A stretch of DNA of 64,000 bases from Pyrenula massariospora (taxonomy: Eukaryota > Ascomycota > Eurotiomycetes > Pyrenulales > Pyrenulaceae): contig JAGFMI010000003.1 of the NCBI GenBank assembly GCA_021030905.1, positions 2,356,001 to 2,420,000 on the forward strand, written 5' to 3'. This document shows positions 9,568-19,593 of this stretch, piece by piece. Position 1 is the stretch's first letter; the number at the start of each line of letters is the position of its first letter. The translations under genes and the position numbers were made by a program. Under the pieces are notes generated by a model that worked only from the letters and a program-made list of their open reading frames with translations, did not search any database and was not told the origin of the DNA.

Positions 9568-10281
9568 ATGGCAGCATCGACTTGGCGGCAGAGAGCCCCT
9601 CCGCCTTCTGCGATGGGGAACTATGCAATGAAGAATGCTCCGTCTGCTATCACACGCGCTAAATCACGTCTAGGCGGCCTCGTCCGTGGCCCTCCCCACG
9701 ATCCTGCCCCTTCACTATGCACTTTTCAGACGAACATGACACGAACGAGCATTGCTCCACGGAACATTTGCGGAACCAGTATGCCACGTGATCTATTCGC
9801 TCCTGGCATGATTATCCGGTTTCACCACTTCGAGGCTGCTTATGAAGACGCAATGATTGACGAAAAATATCTAATACAGTCACGCTTCGGTGATGTTTGT
9901 TGCAAGGTACGACCGCACATTGTCGTCGAATGTCACGCAGAGCATTTTGTATGCTTACCACTTTTCACGCATCAAAGCAGAGGCCTTCATAATAAAGCAC
10001 ACAAAGTCGAGTTCGTCTCTGTTAAAGATCATCGTAATGTTTCGGCGAACGAATTTCAGAGCCTTTCGACCCACGAGCCTCTGGTCACAATGGCAATGGA
10101 GGCGACAGCACATTATATGGACATCAACAGCACAGTGCATATTGCATCCTGCGTTGCAAGAAGCTACAGACTTCCGGTCGTGAAGATGGGTTATCTAGAC
10201 CGCGAGAGCACGAAACGGCTGCTTGAAATGAGGAGGCAAATGGGAAAGAGCGCAGAAGTGCGCTACAATGCCCGAGCCTAG
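9568..10281 (+). CDS. B2: DUF6590-like protein of the A/B module
   Basis: Intronless, 237 aa. A basic tail of about 75 residues precedes the core, which begins FAPGMIIRFHHFEAAYED. Next come FGDVCCKVRPHIVVECHAEHF, LPLFTHQSRGLHNKAHKVEF, HEPLV and VHIASCVARSY; the core ends at KMGYLDRESTKRLLEM. About half the core residues match B3 by eye, and fewer match B1. The alignable start and near-identical motif order show paralogy. The protein has no transmembrane segment or secretion signal, so it is probably intracellular. DUF6590 is the closest family I recognise; its function is unknown. Confidence 0.82.
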   Translation: MAASTWRQRAPPPSAMGNYAMKNAPSAITRAKSRLGGLVRGPPHDPAPSLCTFQTNMTRTSIAPRNICGTSMPRDLFAPGMIIRFHHFEAAYEDAMIDEKYLIQSRFGDVCCKVRPHIVVECHAEHFVCLPLFTHQSRGLHNKAHKVEFVSVKDHRNVSANEFQSLSTHEPLVTMAMEATAHYMDINSTVHIASCVARSYRLPVVKMGYLDRESTKRLLEMRRQMGKSAEVRYNARA

Positions 10282-10859
10282 AAGGATAGAGGAGGATCGG
10301 ATTGTTCTACGCTTGTTAAGACACTGCGCGCATGTAACGCGCCGACAGATGAGCGCTACAGAGCTCTTTTTCAGAGACAGCTTCTGTCAATCCGAGAAAG
10401 CTGTATGGTACCAAAAGGTAAGTTCCATCAACTCAACGCTGGTCGTTTTTAGTGCTGCTACAGCTGGAGTTTCATGACTCTAGAATTTCATGTGATGTTG
10501 CTTTTGTTCTTATGCTTCATCCATTTCTGTCTGTTAAGTCATTTTGCGCAGCTATAATTTACGCAATAGCCCTTCATATCTTCCATGGCTCCTCTAAAAA
10601 TTTCTCTGATAATTTTTGAATTAACACGCGATAACTCTATTAGACCATTCATTTTACCGGTTTAAAACAATTTTCATCTTTTGCGTGCGATTATCACAGG
10701 ATCTCAAGCCGACTTGACAGTATCAGACGAATAAGGTATTGAAAGTCCAATTCATGCTCGTTTTATCACACTCAGAAATGCTCATCAATTGAGCGGATAC
10801 TAGTTTCTAGATAACTGGGTGAAAATCATTATTTGTACATCTCGATTTCTAAACCACAA
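10282..10859. other. intergenic between B2 and A3
   Basis: 578 bp between convergent 3' ends. AT-rich around 10,550-10,700; no gene recognised. Confidence 0.5.
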
Positions 10860-12119
10860 TCAGTAAGTTGATCCGACATCCTCTACACTTTTACCATCCT
10901 CGACCACGTCGCTTCGCCTCTCTCCACCATCCTCTCCACCATGCTCTTGTGGTTGGCGTGGAGTTTCTAATTCTGCAAGATTGACAAGCGCCGGCTGTTG
11001 TGGTCTTGTAATAAACAGTACCCCGGCGCCCTGGTAGTGGATGACATGGAGCGCGTAATCGGATTCCTGCGGATTTTCCCGTTCGAACTCCGGTGGAGCG
11101 ATAGTCTCCTCATCCTCTTCGCAGACCTTGTCATTCCAGTTGCGGATCTGCTCCCATCTCCTCTCGGAGAGGACCTGCTGCTCATACTTCAGGTACGGGA
11201 AGTCTCCCATATCTTGCGACTCTTCCTCGTCTGGTTCTTCAAAATATTGGGAAACCTCAAGACCTCGCTCCTCTGCGGCCTCAACGGCTTGCTCAAACTC
11301 TTCGCCCGCATCCTCGAGCGCTCTCTCTAAATACACGATCTGGTTGTGATAATGTGATTCGAACTCGTCACGGGTCATGGTGGATTCCCCTCGTTCAGTT
11401 TCAGCCTCGAATTCTAATAGGTTCGATTCGTAATGCTCTCTACTCCGGAGGATTTTTAGTGCGTCTTCAATTGCTTTGACCTCACGTTTCCATTGACATA
11501 TTCGCTCGTGGGCGGCTTTGTTTAAAGCGCCTTGAGCTTCGATTCGCTCCGTTCTTCTCCTCATCCTTGACCTGTAGCTGCTGGTTGTGCTTTCCTCGTC
11601 GTCGCCATTCTCCTGGGCAGACATTGAGTTTTCCTTGATACTTCCCCATGGGTTCGTGTGGTATGTATCTTGCGTGTCAGGAAAAGCGGATTCTTCGACA
11701 ATATTGTTAGCAACATCTGTTGGATGGTCTTCGCGATCGTGTTGAGTATCACCTTCTAGAGACCCTTCTAGACCAGTCCCTGGCTCTGCGATGCAAAGCG
11801 AACACGCAACTTCATTTTCCTGTATCAATCCGGCGTCCAGCAATATCTGCACTAGCTGGTAAAATGCTTCCTCTTGAGGCGCGGTGACACTGCGTGGTTG
11901 ATCGTTCGATCCTTCGACCATTCCGTGAACGTTGCATTTGGAGCGGATGGCGCGAATTACAACCTGAATAAGACTTTCTGGAATTTCAATCTGTCGAAGA
12001 GGGGATTTTGAGGTCTGTTCTTCGGTCTCGGTTTCTCTTCTAGCCCTCCAGGTCTGCATAAAGTGCAACGTATTATATACGGCATTGTGCAAGCCGAGCG
12101 GCTCGAGAAACTTTCCCAT
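10860..12119 (-). CDS. A3: acidic coiled-coil protein of the A/B module
   Basis: Intronless, 419 aa from ATG 12119, chosen because it aligns with the A2 start. Blocks in order: SPLRQIEIPESLIQVVIRAI (near 40-60), FYQLVQILLDAGLIQEN, an acidic Ser/Thr-rich linker, a long charged helix (about 185-290), DEFESHYHNQ...EAAEERGLEVSQYF (about 265-295), DFPYLKYEQQVLSERRW, PPEFEREN and GAGVLFITR near residue 365. The tail is acidic (EDGGERRSDVVEDG). Similarity to A2 is clear along the whole length; A1 is more distant. The role is unknown. It is divergently paired with B3. Confidence 0.82.
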   Translation of the reverse strand: MGKFLEPLGLHNAVYNTLHFMQTWRARRETETEEQTSKSPLRQIEIPESLIQVVIRAIRSKCNVHGMVEGSNDQPRSVTAPQEEAFYQLVQILLDAGLIQENEVACSLCIAEPGTGLEGSLEGDTQHDREDHPTDVANNIVEESAFPDTQDTYHTNPWGSIKENSMSAQENGDDEESTTSSYRSRMRRRTERIEAQGALNKAAHERICQWKREVKAIEDALKILRSREHYESNLLEFEAETERGESTMTRDEFESHYHNQIVYLERALEDAGEEFEQAVEAAEERGLEVSQYFEEPDEEESQDMGDFPYLKYEQQVLSERRWEQIRNWNDKVCEEDEETIAPPEFERENPQESDYALHVIHYQGAGVLFITRPQQPALVNLAELETPRQPQEHGGEDGGERRSDVVEDGKSVEDVGSTY

Positions 12120-12741
12120 CTTGCTAATAACCAAGAAAGGCGAGCACGATATCCTCAGAGGACTTCGTGATTATGGTATATGAATGAATTTTTAATTCGC
12201 GTCCAGCGCAGATCAAGTAGCGAAGCAAGAGGGCGTGAATCGTACGTATCTTGATGGGAAATCCGAAATTGAAAAATTCCATCATCTAATTCAGGTTTTC
12301 TTTGTTCTGGCGCAAGAAAGCTGGACATTTCTAACATTTGTAACGCGCTTTATTGACAAAGAAGCCGGCCACCGGATGTATCAATTACTCCAAACTCTTT
12401 GTTACCTTTTACTAGACGTACAAAACCAAGCACTGTTCATGCGTTGTCTGATGACAAAAAGGAAGGTCAATATCATTCATCACAAGGATGGCTTCGGTGG
12501 AGATCTTCTCACATTCAAGAAAGACTTCTTTGACATATCTTCGCCTTTCGCCTGTGATGAATTTAGCATCTTTTTGGACAATGTGTTTTTTCAAGTCCAC
12601 ATTTTTTGCGTGGAACTTTTCTGCCTCTACGTATCTTTCAAAATAATAGCTACACTGCCTTCAAACATTTTCACAGGACTTTTTTGTAAATTTCAGCGCT
12701 CAAAGCCTTTCCTTCTAACGTCTAAACCACTCATCTTGACT
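12120..12741. promoter_or_regulatory. shared intergenic region of pair A3/B3
   Basis: 622 bp between start codons. The B3 frame stays open through nearly all of it (to 12235), but that stretch is Phe/Leu-rich, starts without an ATG matching the paralogues, and has no counterpart in B1 or B2. It is treated as leader and promoter DNA. Confidence 0.5.
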
Positions 12742-13521
12742 ATGGGAGATCGCGTATCCAGCCTTCTCAGCAAGGCGAAGACGGCGGGCCATGCTTCTAC
12801 CGTGCCTCAAGCCCCTCGCAACTTTGACCGCATGTCCCGCGCCAATGGTCCTCCACCCAGATCAGTCTATACGATGCGCACCGCGCATTCCGGCATGTCC
12901 ATAACCTCAAGAGCGCCAGCCCACGTCGGCCGAAAGCTTCCCCGCCACGTCTTCGAGCCGGGCTTGATCCTCCGCGTCATGCACTTCGAGCCCGCGTACG
13001 AGGGCAAAGAGATCCAAACCGAGTACCTCGCCGAGACGCAGCACGGCCCCGTCGCCTGCAAATTCCGGTTCATGATCGTCATCGCGTGCTACGCGGAGCA
13101 CTTTGTCGGCGTCCCCTTCTACACCCACAACGGGAACGGCCTCGAATACAAGGCGCACAAGAACGAGTTCGTCTCGGTTCGGGACGAGCGGCTGCCGGGA
13201 GGCGCGGAGAAGTTTCAGAAACTGTCCGAACACGAGCCCCTGGTTACTATTCAGATGGATCCGAATTCTTATGTTATCAAGAAGGAGACCGTGTGCCATG
13301 TTGGGTATATGGTTTCGAGAAGCTACAGCTCCCCGGCGAGAATCCAGGGTTACTTGAGCAACGCGAGCGTTAATCGGTTGGTTTCGTTGCAACGAAGGTT
13401 GCAGACTGCTGCGCAGCCGAATTGCGTCGTTGAAGGAAAGCGTGGATCGACTTCCTCGGCTGCGGTAAGGCCTGGTCCTCCTGTAGATCGGCATAAAGGA
13501 ATGGATCATGTACGCAGGTAG
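12742..13521 (+). CDS. B3: DUF6590-like protein of the A/B module
   Basis: Intronless, 259 aa from ATG 12742 (MGDRVSSLLSKAKTAG), which gives a basic Ser/Arg/Pro tail like that of B2. The core starts at residue 72 (FEPGLILRVMHFEPAYEG). It continues HGPVACKFRFMIVIACYAEHF, VPFYTHNGNGLEYKAHKNEF, SVRD, LSEHEPLV, VCHVGYMVSRSY and QGYLSNASVNRLVSL, with a basic C-terminal tail. GC content in the core is visibly higher than in B1 or B2. A long antisense open frame here is a by-product of that composition. Confidence 0.83.
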   Translation: MGDRVSSLLSKAKTAGHASTVPQAPRNFDRMSRANGPPPRSVYTMRTAHSGMSITSRAPAHVGRKLPRHVFEPGLILRVMHFEPAYEGKEIQTEYLAETQHGPVACKFRFMIVIACYAEHFVGVPFYTHNGNGLEYKAHKNEFVSVRDERLPGGAEKFQKLSEHEPLVTIQMDPNSYVIKKETVCHVGYMVSRSYSSPARIQGYLSNASVNRLVSLQRRLQTAAQPNCVVEGKRGSTSSAAVRPGPPVDRHKGMDHVRR

Positions 13522-14595
13522 CTGCTTGAGACTCTGAGGTTCCTTGAGGGAAATTTCTTGCTCAGCAGTATACTCATAGTAAGTGTACAATCTCGGAGGT
13601 AAGCCGAGCTCTCAGCATCTCAAGCAAGTCAGCCCCCGACAGGCAATGTCAGTGCCTCAATTCTTTGCTTGATAAAGTCTAGCAGTAACCATTCCTATCA
13701 CTCTGACTAATTGCATTCAAATGAATCACCTATCATCACTACTATTTCTCTTACTTTCAATAAACCCTCCTATCGCATAACGACAGTTCTCGCTCACATA
13801 AAGGGGGATCGGGGTGGAACAAACCTATGGAGGTCTTCAGCGGTCGTATCGCAAAATCATGAGGGGATAAGGCTACCCAGACCATTACAGCACCGCTATT
13901 TGAAACAATAACTCTAGCTAGTCGTCATTGTATGTCATACTTCTCTAAAAAATGAAACAGGATCCCTCCAAGCCTGGAGGTAAAACATAAAACAGCAAAT
14001 TGGCATCTCGAAGCGGCTCATCTTCCATTGGATCCAGCAAAATTGCATCGGATCTTCACCGGCGGTAGCAGGAACATGCGGTGGGGGGTGTGGGGGTGGA
14101 AGGTTACAATGAAGAGGAGATGGATGATGGGCTGGAAGGGGACGGGGATTCTAGGGGGGCGCGACGGGAGACCATGCGATCAGGAGAAGGTGTGGAGGAT
14201 GCTCGCAATAGCTGCCAGGGGGTAGGTAGGTATCATCGCGGCTGCCGGTCGTTGGGCCTGGGGATAAGCGTGGTGGGACTGTGAAGGGGGTAAGCATATA
14301 GCTTCTCAGCGGATAGATGGTGGTTCGCTGCCTATCGGCGGCCATTCATACAAATGTCCCCTCCGTGCGAACCTTCTGGATGCAGATGTCTTTCTCTAAC
14401 CCAGTATATGTGTTTGTACAAACAATTCTTCCTCTGCATCGGAGTGCCTGATCGGATCTTAAGACCAGCCCGTCTAGCCATGTGCTTGGCATCCACAAGC
14501 GATTTTGCACTTAGGGGCTTCGGAGTACGATCGTTTTCATTCTGCTGTTCATCCTAGGCTTAAGCTTCGTGGTACCCTGCCATATCCTCAAGGTC
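13522..14595. other. intergenic, G-rich segment
   Basis: About 1.07 kb. It holds a G-rich stretch near 14,070-14,240 with short GGTA repeats and several small frames without recognisable features. No gene supported. Confidence 0.45.
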
Positions 14596-15709
14596 TTAGG
14601 CATCGCTATTCTCCGTATCACCTATGCTTTGACCCTGGGAATCGCAACTATCTTCGAAGTCACCATCTTCATCTTTAGGTTCCTCTTCACTGTTGTCCTC
14701 GTCATCTTCAAACCCATCCCCACTTCCATCCTCTCGGTATTCTGGATGCATTCCATTCATCCACACAGAAGTCTCCTCCTTCCCTTCCCGCCCTGCAAAC
14801 GGAATTTTCCAAATGAGACCGTCCCTCAACAACGAGGCGCTCTCCGTCGCCCAACCATCCTTACCCTCGGAGCCGTCGAGTTTTGCCCTCTCTTCCCCTT
14901 CGGAACAGGCTCTCCCGAGCTCAAACCATTTGCCTGCGTGAGACGAAGACCCGGGCCATAACAGGGGCCTGAGTGACCCCTTGAGCTCGAGCGGCCTATT
15001 GCGCGGGAATAGGGCGTATGCTTTATTGGATGTGAGACACGCGAAACTGGGACAAGACTCTGGGGCGTTATTCACTAGACAGGTAATAACATGGGTGACA
15101 AGGGCTTCGCTGTGGAAAATCTGGATGTTTTTCTTTGCATAGAGCAGCTTTGGGCAGTTGTGAGCTCCGCTATCCACTGGATTTGAGGATTCTCGCATTT
15201 CTTCTGTTCTTGAGGAGTTTCTAAGGCTGTCATGGTAGCGTGGAGTGTAGGAACACTCTCGAGAGATGAGGCATCGGTCCTAATCATTAACTAAACGCCA
15301 CATGCTTGGAAAATAGGGGACTTACTAGAAGCCAGTATGGGCCGGGCCACTCTATGTTTTCATCTTCCACGTGGATATTGTGGCTAGCACACAATCTGTC
15401 GCGAACAACTTGGACAAAACCGCTGTAACAGAGCAAGATTGACAGCTTAGAGTCCTTTCGGTGAACCCCGTCGAAAAAGTCGAAGGCAACATCCCCCACG
15501 ATGAGGCCATGCATTTCTTCAAGAAGCTCGAGAAAGCCATTTGTATCGGAGACAAAGAACTTTAGGTGGCGGTGAATGTCGTACTGTGAGAGTAACAGTG
15601 AGCGGTAGAGAGTCTTGCTTGTGACCATCATTGCATGGATATCGCGGTTGGTGAGGTGATTGCAGATTTCGATTAGGATTTCTCCCGGTACACCTTCTAG
15701 AGGGGCCAT
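14596..15709 (-). CDS. two-exon F-box protein, copy 1
   Basis: Exons 15326-15709 and 14596-15279 (355 aa). The donor is GTAAGT and the acceptor ends GATTAG; the intron is 46 nt, phase 0. The N-terminus is an F-box (LEGVPGEILIEICNHLTNRDIHAMMVTSKTLYRSLL). The middle has GLIVGDVAFDFFDG and LSILLCYSGF...HNIHVEDENIEW. The C-terminal third is Asp/Glu-rich. Another gene at 31.2-32.3 kb has the same length, motif order and intron position. A probable SCF substrate adaptor with unknown target. An open frame continues upstream of the chosen ATG but lacks domain features. Confidence 0.8.
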
Positions 15710-16133
15710 TGTTGTTAAGCAGATGGTTCGAGGGTTTCGGGCGTAATTTAGGATAGAGTTCGAACGTGGTCGAAAATGTCGGGTCGCAAGGGCGGCAAGA
15801 GGTACGATCGCAAAGCTCAAGACGGAATCATCTGAGAGATGATTGATATAAGGCGAGGATTCTGAGCAGTGATTTGTGCGCCGGATTTGAAAGCCCAATG
15901 TCTGGGAAAATTTTGCCTCCGTTAATCGGTGTTGGAAAGTCATGAAAATATTGTGAGGGTATTGTGAAAGTAGGAACAACATTGATAGGTTAAGGACCTC
16001 TTATCCAAGACCAGTTAGAGCTCCGGTTTCGGCAAGATCGTCCACGTGAAGTTTTCGCACAGAGAAAGCCATGGCAAAGTGCTGCTTTCCCGGATAGAAC
16101 CATATTTGAAGAGCGTTCTATTCCAAGTGATCC
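15710..16133. other. intergenic between F-box gene and STEEP1-like gene
   Basis: 424 bp holding the leader of the F-box gene and the 3' flank of the STEEP1-like gene. Nothing else recognised. Confidence 0.4.
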
Positions 16134-16634
16134 TCATTCATCTTGACCTCCCTCCCCGTCCGCTTTTCGCTCAGCTTTCGCGTCTACCTCCGCTCCTAAC
16201 TCCTCGCTCTCCACCAGCACTCCCTCAAGCAAATACACTATATCCACCTCTCTTCCTTCTTCCTTCTCCCCATCCAAAACCCTATACCCAATTACCACCC
16301 CACAATTTCCACATCTCACCACTACCCTCTTCTCGAAACCATCTTCTCTTTCCACGATCATCGGCCTTTTTTCTTGTGTCGTGTGCATTAGCATGCTATA
16401 CCCGTACCCGGACTCTTCCGCCTCGTTACTAGCATCTGGGGATGATTGAAGCGGGAGAATATAGGCGCGATCTTTGGCAGGTTCGGCGCGGCGCGGAAGA
16501 GAAAAAAGAGAGTAAGTGCTGGCGAGGAGGAAGTTGGAGCATGTTGAGAGGGTGCAGTGGTATGTGTAGATTTTCGTATTGGAGGTATTGGAATGGGAAA
16601 GGGGAGCTGGTTGAGGAGATGGGGAAGGAGGCAT
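16134..16634 (-). CDS. STEEP1-like (CXorf56 family) protein
   Basis: Single exon, 166 aa from ATG 16634 (MPPSPSPQPAPLS). After a Ser/Pro-rich leader come the hallmarks of the family: a first cysteine pair region (IYTYHCTLSTCSNFLLAS), a basic/Pro patch (LPRRAEPAKDRAYILPL), KRPMIVEREDGFEKR, a second pair VVRCGNCGVVIGY and a closing strand VDIVYLLEGVLVES. The C-terminus is acidic/basic low complexity. In animals STEEP1 helps STING leave the ER and is also linked to splicing complexes. Fungi lack STING, so the fungal role is probably the older one and is not known to me. Confidence 0.78.
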   Translation of the reverse strand: MPPSPSPQPAPLSHSNTSNTKIYTYHCTLSTCSNFLLASTYSLFSLPRRAEPAKDRAYILPLQSSPDASNEAEESGYGYSMLMHTTQEKRPMIVEREDGFEKRVVVRCGNCGVVIGYRVLDGEKEEGREVDIVYLLEGVLVESEELGAEVDAKAERKADGEGGQDE

Positions 16635-17878
16635 GGTTGTGGAATCGAGCAAGGGGAGGAGATGGAGTGACTGATTGAACAGAGAGACTTTGAAGCTAGG
16701 AGTGCTAAGCAAAGTATCTTAGGCACCAAACTGCTCAACGGGGGTTTCTAAGCGGCCAGGTGAGTGGAAAGGCGTTGAAGCTGCAATACAAAATCGTGAA
16801 AACGTGCGGTGGCTACCTGTTGAGGGTATTCGGTAGATTAATAATCAAGCTAGTAATCATCGAATGCCCTTATTTAAAGCAGAACATTTTCGTAGCTTGA
16901 TTGTAGATGAGGAAACGAGGCGGAAGAGAACGCATTAACATCCACCTGGACCACAGCGAACTTCGTGTGAAAAGGCTTGGAGAAATTGTGTGTCATTTAC
17001 TTCTTAAAGGCGTTAAAGACTCGGGAGGCTGCTCTACACTAATGTTATCGTGAGAGGAACATTGAAGATCTAAACCGGTCAAAAGCTGGAAGTTGAGTGG
17101 TATCATCGTAGGAGAGATTTTCCTCCATGCCAAGATTTTTGTTCCGCCCCTCGGCGCTGCAGTTGTATTGACCACAAGGAGCTGCTGCCAGCAAAAGCAG
17201 CATAAAGATTGCATCCCTCAAAGCCACTTCTCTCTAGCTCTCAATAGGCATCTACTCTACCTAACGCACTTCTTGGCTTTTCCAAATTGTGTAGCATATT
17301 TATTGGTTGAAATGCGATCAATAGCGACATCCCCTTCCACTCTAAATCCAGAGTCTTTAGATAACCCCTATGATCTCTAGCTCTCGCCTCAGATCTCCAC
17401 TGAAGCGAGTCCTCGCAAAAGAGCTAAAGCACTGACCGTTCGGCTCCACTGACACGATAGAGTTAGTGCCCATTGTTGACAGCGCAATGTTGGTTATTCT
17501 CTTAGTCAACGACACGGAGAACGGCCGACATCTCAAGCCATTCCAGGATCTCTTGACCTGCTCAAACCTCAAGATAGCATTTGCCGAAACGGAGACCCAT
17601 CCAATCTTGGACATCGACATGTCTCTCAACCGGACAGCGAGCGCCGTGGCTTGACGTAACATGTCTGACACGTGCAAGCTCGTTGAAGCCGCTTAGGCGG
17701 TCAAACAGGTGAGGAGAAGTAAAGGGATTAAGTACTTAATCCCAGAAAAGGTACTGTGTCACTTGAGACGGACGCTTGAGCCCTTGACAGGCCGTCACTT
17801 TGTACCGGCTGCTCACGACTGTGACGTTCTGACCGTAGGCAAGGACAGACTGATCGATAGAGCCCTTGAAGTATTTCA
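16635..17878. other. intergenic, nothing recognised
   Basis: About 1.24 kb. Several frames under 110 codons lie on both strands, none with domains or convincing splice joins. Confidence 0.45.
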
Positions 17879-18838
17879 TTACCCCATATCGCCTGTCTTG
17901 GAAATGTCCCCCTCGCCAAACCACCGCATGTACTCAAACCACGTCGTCCCCCCATTAAAGTTATCCAGCAAGTCAAACGTAACGTTAGCAACGCTCTCAA
18001 AACCCAGACTTTCATACAGCGGGTATCCCGCCGGCGTCGACAACAGCGTGACGGGAACCCTGACCCGCCTGCCCTCCGCCCGCAGCAGCCGCCGTTCCTC
18101 CGACCTCGCCAATTCCATCCCCCACCTCACCTGCGCAGCGCCGAAGCCGCGGCCGTCCCAGCCGGGATGAGTCGCCAAAAGGCCCAGGTACAGTTGACGC
18201 TCGTACGCATCCGTGATGTACTTTTCCTCCGCGGCGTCGAGCTGGCGGACCAGATGAAACGCGCGGATGAGATTCATGTCGAGGTGCAGGGAGCACGGGA
18301 GCTCGACGTCGTTCGCCGTCTCTCTGCCCTCTGCTTGGAGCATGGCCTGCGTGTCGTCGACCGTCCCCGGCCCAGGCCACACACTCTGCTGCGCCAAAAC
18401 GGGCCCCGTCTCGTCGATGACCAAGTCCCCCGGAATCCCCAATCCGAGCGCCAGCCGGGCTGGGACTGTTCGTCCGTCTCCACCGGCACCTCTCGTCATT
18501 TCCCACAAAGCAACACTCCTCGCCCCTTCCTTCTCAGACGCCGGCACAATGACCATATCGTAGTCCATGGCCGTCATGTGCCGGTACTGATCCTCTATCT
18601 CTGCTCGCCGGCATCTCCAGTGGTAGTGCGGAAATATGTCCCGGAACTGGTAGAGGTAGGTCCAGATCGGGCCGGGGGTGAAGGCTGAGACGACGGTGCT
18701 GGTCACGGCGTCAAAGTCACGGCTGGTCATGTGACGGAGATTGAAGCTGACGGGAGGACTGGCTCTGGCATGTGAGACGGAGATGGCGCAGAGAAAGAGT
18801 TGAAGTAGGGTGGATGGAGTCATGACGAGCTTGCTCAT
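17879..18838 (-). CDS. GNAT-family N-acetyltransferase with signal-like N-terminus
   Basis: Intronless; 319 aa from ATG 18838, or 314 aa from 18823. The GNAT core is clear: strand LRHMTSRDFDAVTSTVVSAF at the start of the domain, then motif A, LATHPGWDGRGFGAAQVRWG, where R-G-x-G-A binds the acetyl-CoA pyrophosphate, then motif B, TLLSTPAGYPLYESLGF. The N-terminus (MTPSTLLQLFLCAISVSHARA) looks like a cleavable signal peptide, which is unusual for an acetyl-CoA-dependent enzyme. Acetyltransferase activity on an unknown small molecule or amine is expected from the family. A start just after the signal-like segment, near LRHMTS, cannot be excluded. Confidence 0.85.
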   Translation of the reverse strand: MSKLVMTPSTLLQLFLCAISVSHARASPPVSFNLRHMTSRDFDAVTSTVVSAFTPGPIWTYLYQFRDIFPHYHWRCRRAEIEDQYRHMTAMDYDMVIVPASEKEGARSVALWEMTRGAGGDGRTVPARLALGLGIPGDLVIDETGPVLAQQSVWPGPGTVDDTQAMLQAEGRETANDVELPCSLHLDMNLIRAFHLVRQLDAAEEKYITDAYERQLYLGLLATHPGWDGRGFGAAQVRWGMELARSEERRLLRAEGRRVRVPVTLLSTPAGYPLYESLGFESVANVTFDLLDNFNGGTTWFEYMRWFGEGDISKTGDMG

Positions 18839-19593
18839 ATGGTTGTTAGGAGGTCTTTTAATATTTGGATAGCATAGACCTAGAACCATCACAATAACAC
18901 TGGGGTTAATAATCCGCCATAGCAGTTCTTAGAAACAAGCCTCCTTGACCAATTCTTGCCGATGCATTGGACGAGTAAGTCGTAAGGGCAAGGAGGCGAG
19001 GACACTGGATGAGCGGTTGGAGCGGAGTATTACTTACCTAAGCCCGCTAAACTAATACGCATTCTGCGGAGCATGAGGCGCGGAATTTGGAGTCTCGAGA
19101 GCAGCGTCTTCTTCTTCTGCGGTGCTAATCTCTCGGTCATGCCTTGGGACATTCCGTACAAAAGCATTGCTGAGAAGTCGTGAGTCTGGCGTTCTGCACA
19201 GGACGGTCACTTTACATGCTGACGATCGCACGCGCGTGAAGGCTCTACTGTTCAGTCATGGTAAGAACATGACGTGGTTCGGAGTAGGGTTTTTTTTCGC
19301 TGACTTAAGGCCGTCAAATGCCTTCTCTTGGAAGCTGTAGAGGTTCAGATAGTAAGCTCATCGTTGGAGACAAGCCATAAGGCCGTTTAGAGCCACCAAT
19401 CCATGAAGAGATTGACGTAGATGGTAGTCTGGCACGGTTCATTTGTATCTACTCTATGTCGGACGGAAGCTATCAATCGCTCCCTTGCCTTACAATCAAA
19501 GAATCACACATGCAAGCCGCAAAAACCTTGCTTATTCACAATCCCAACAAAACGCCTATGCTTCCCTCCACCATCTCCTCCCTCAGCGCTCGC
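18839..19593. other. intergenic, nothing recognised
   Basis: About 755 bp between the GNAT gene and the myosin light chain gene; only short frames. Confidence 0.4.

Noticed and set aside
12907-13590. 227-codon minus-strand frame antisense to B3
   Set aside because: It mirrors the GC-rich B3 core; B3 has two paralogues and this frame has none.
14569-14961. plus-strand frame of 130 codons with a hydrophobic start
   Set aside because: Antisense to the second exon of the F-box gene, whose paralogue supports the minus strand.
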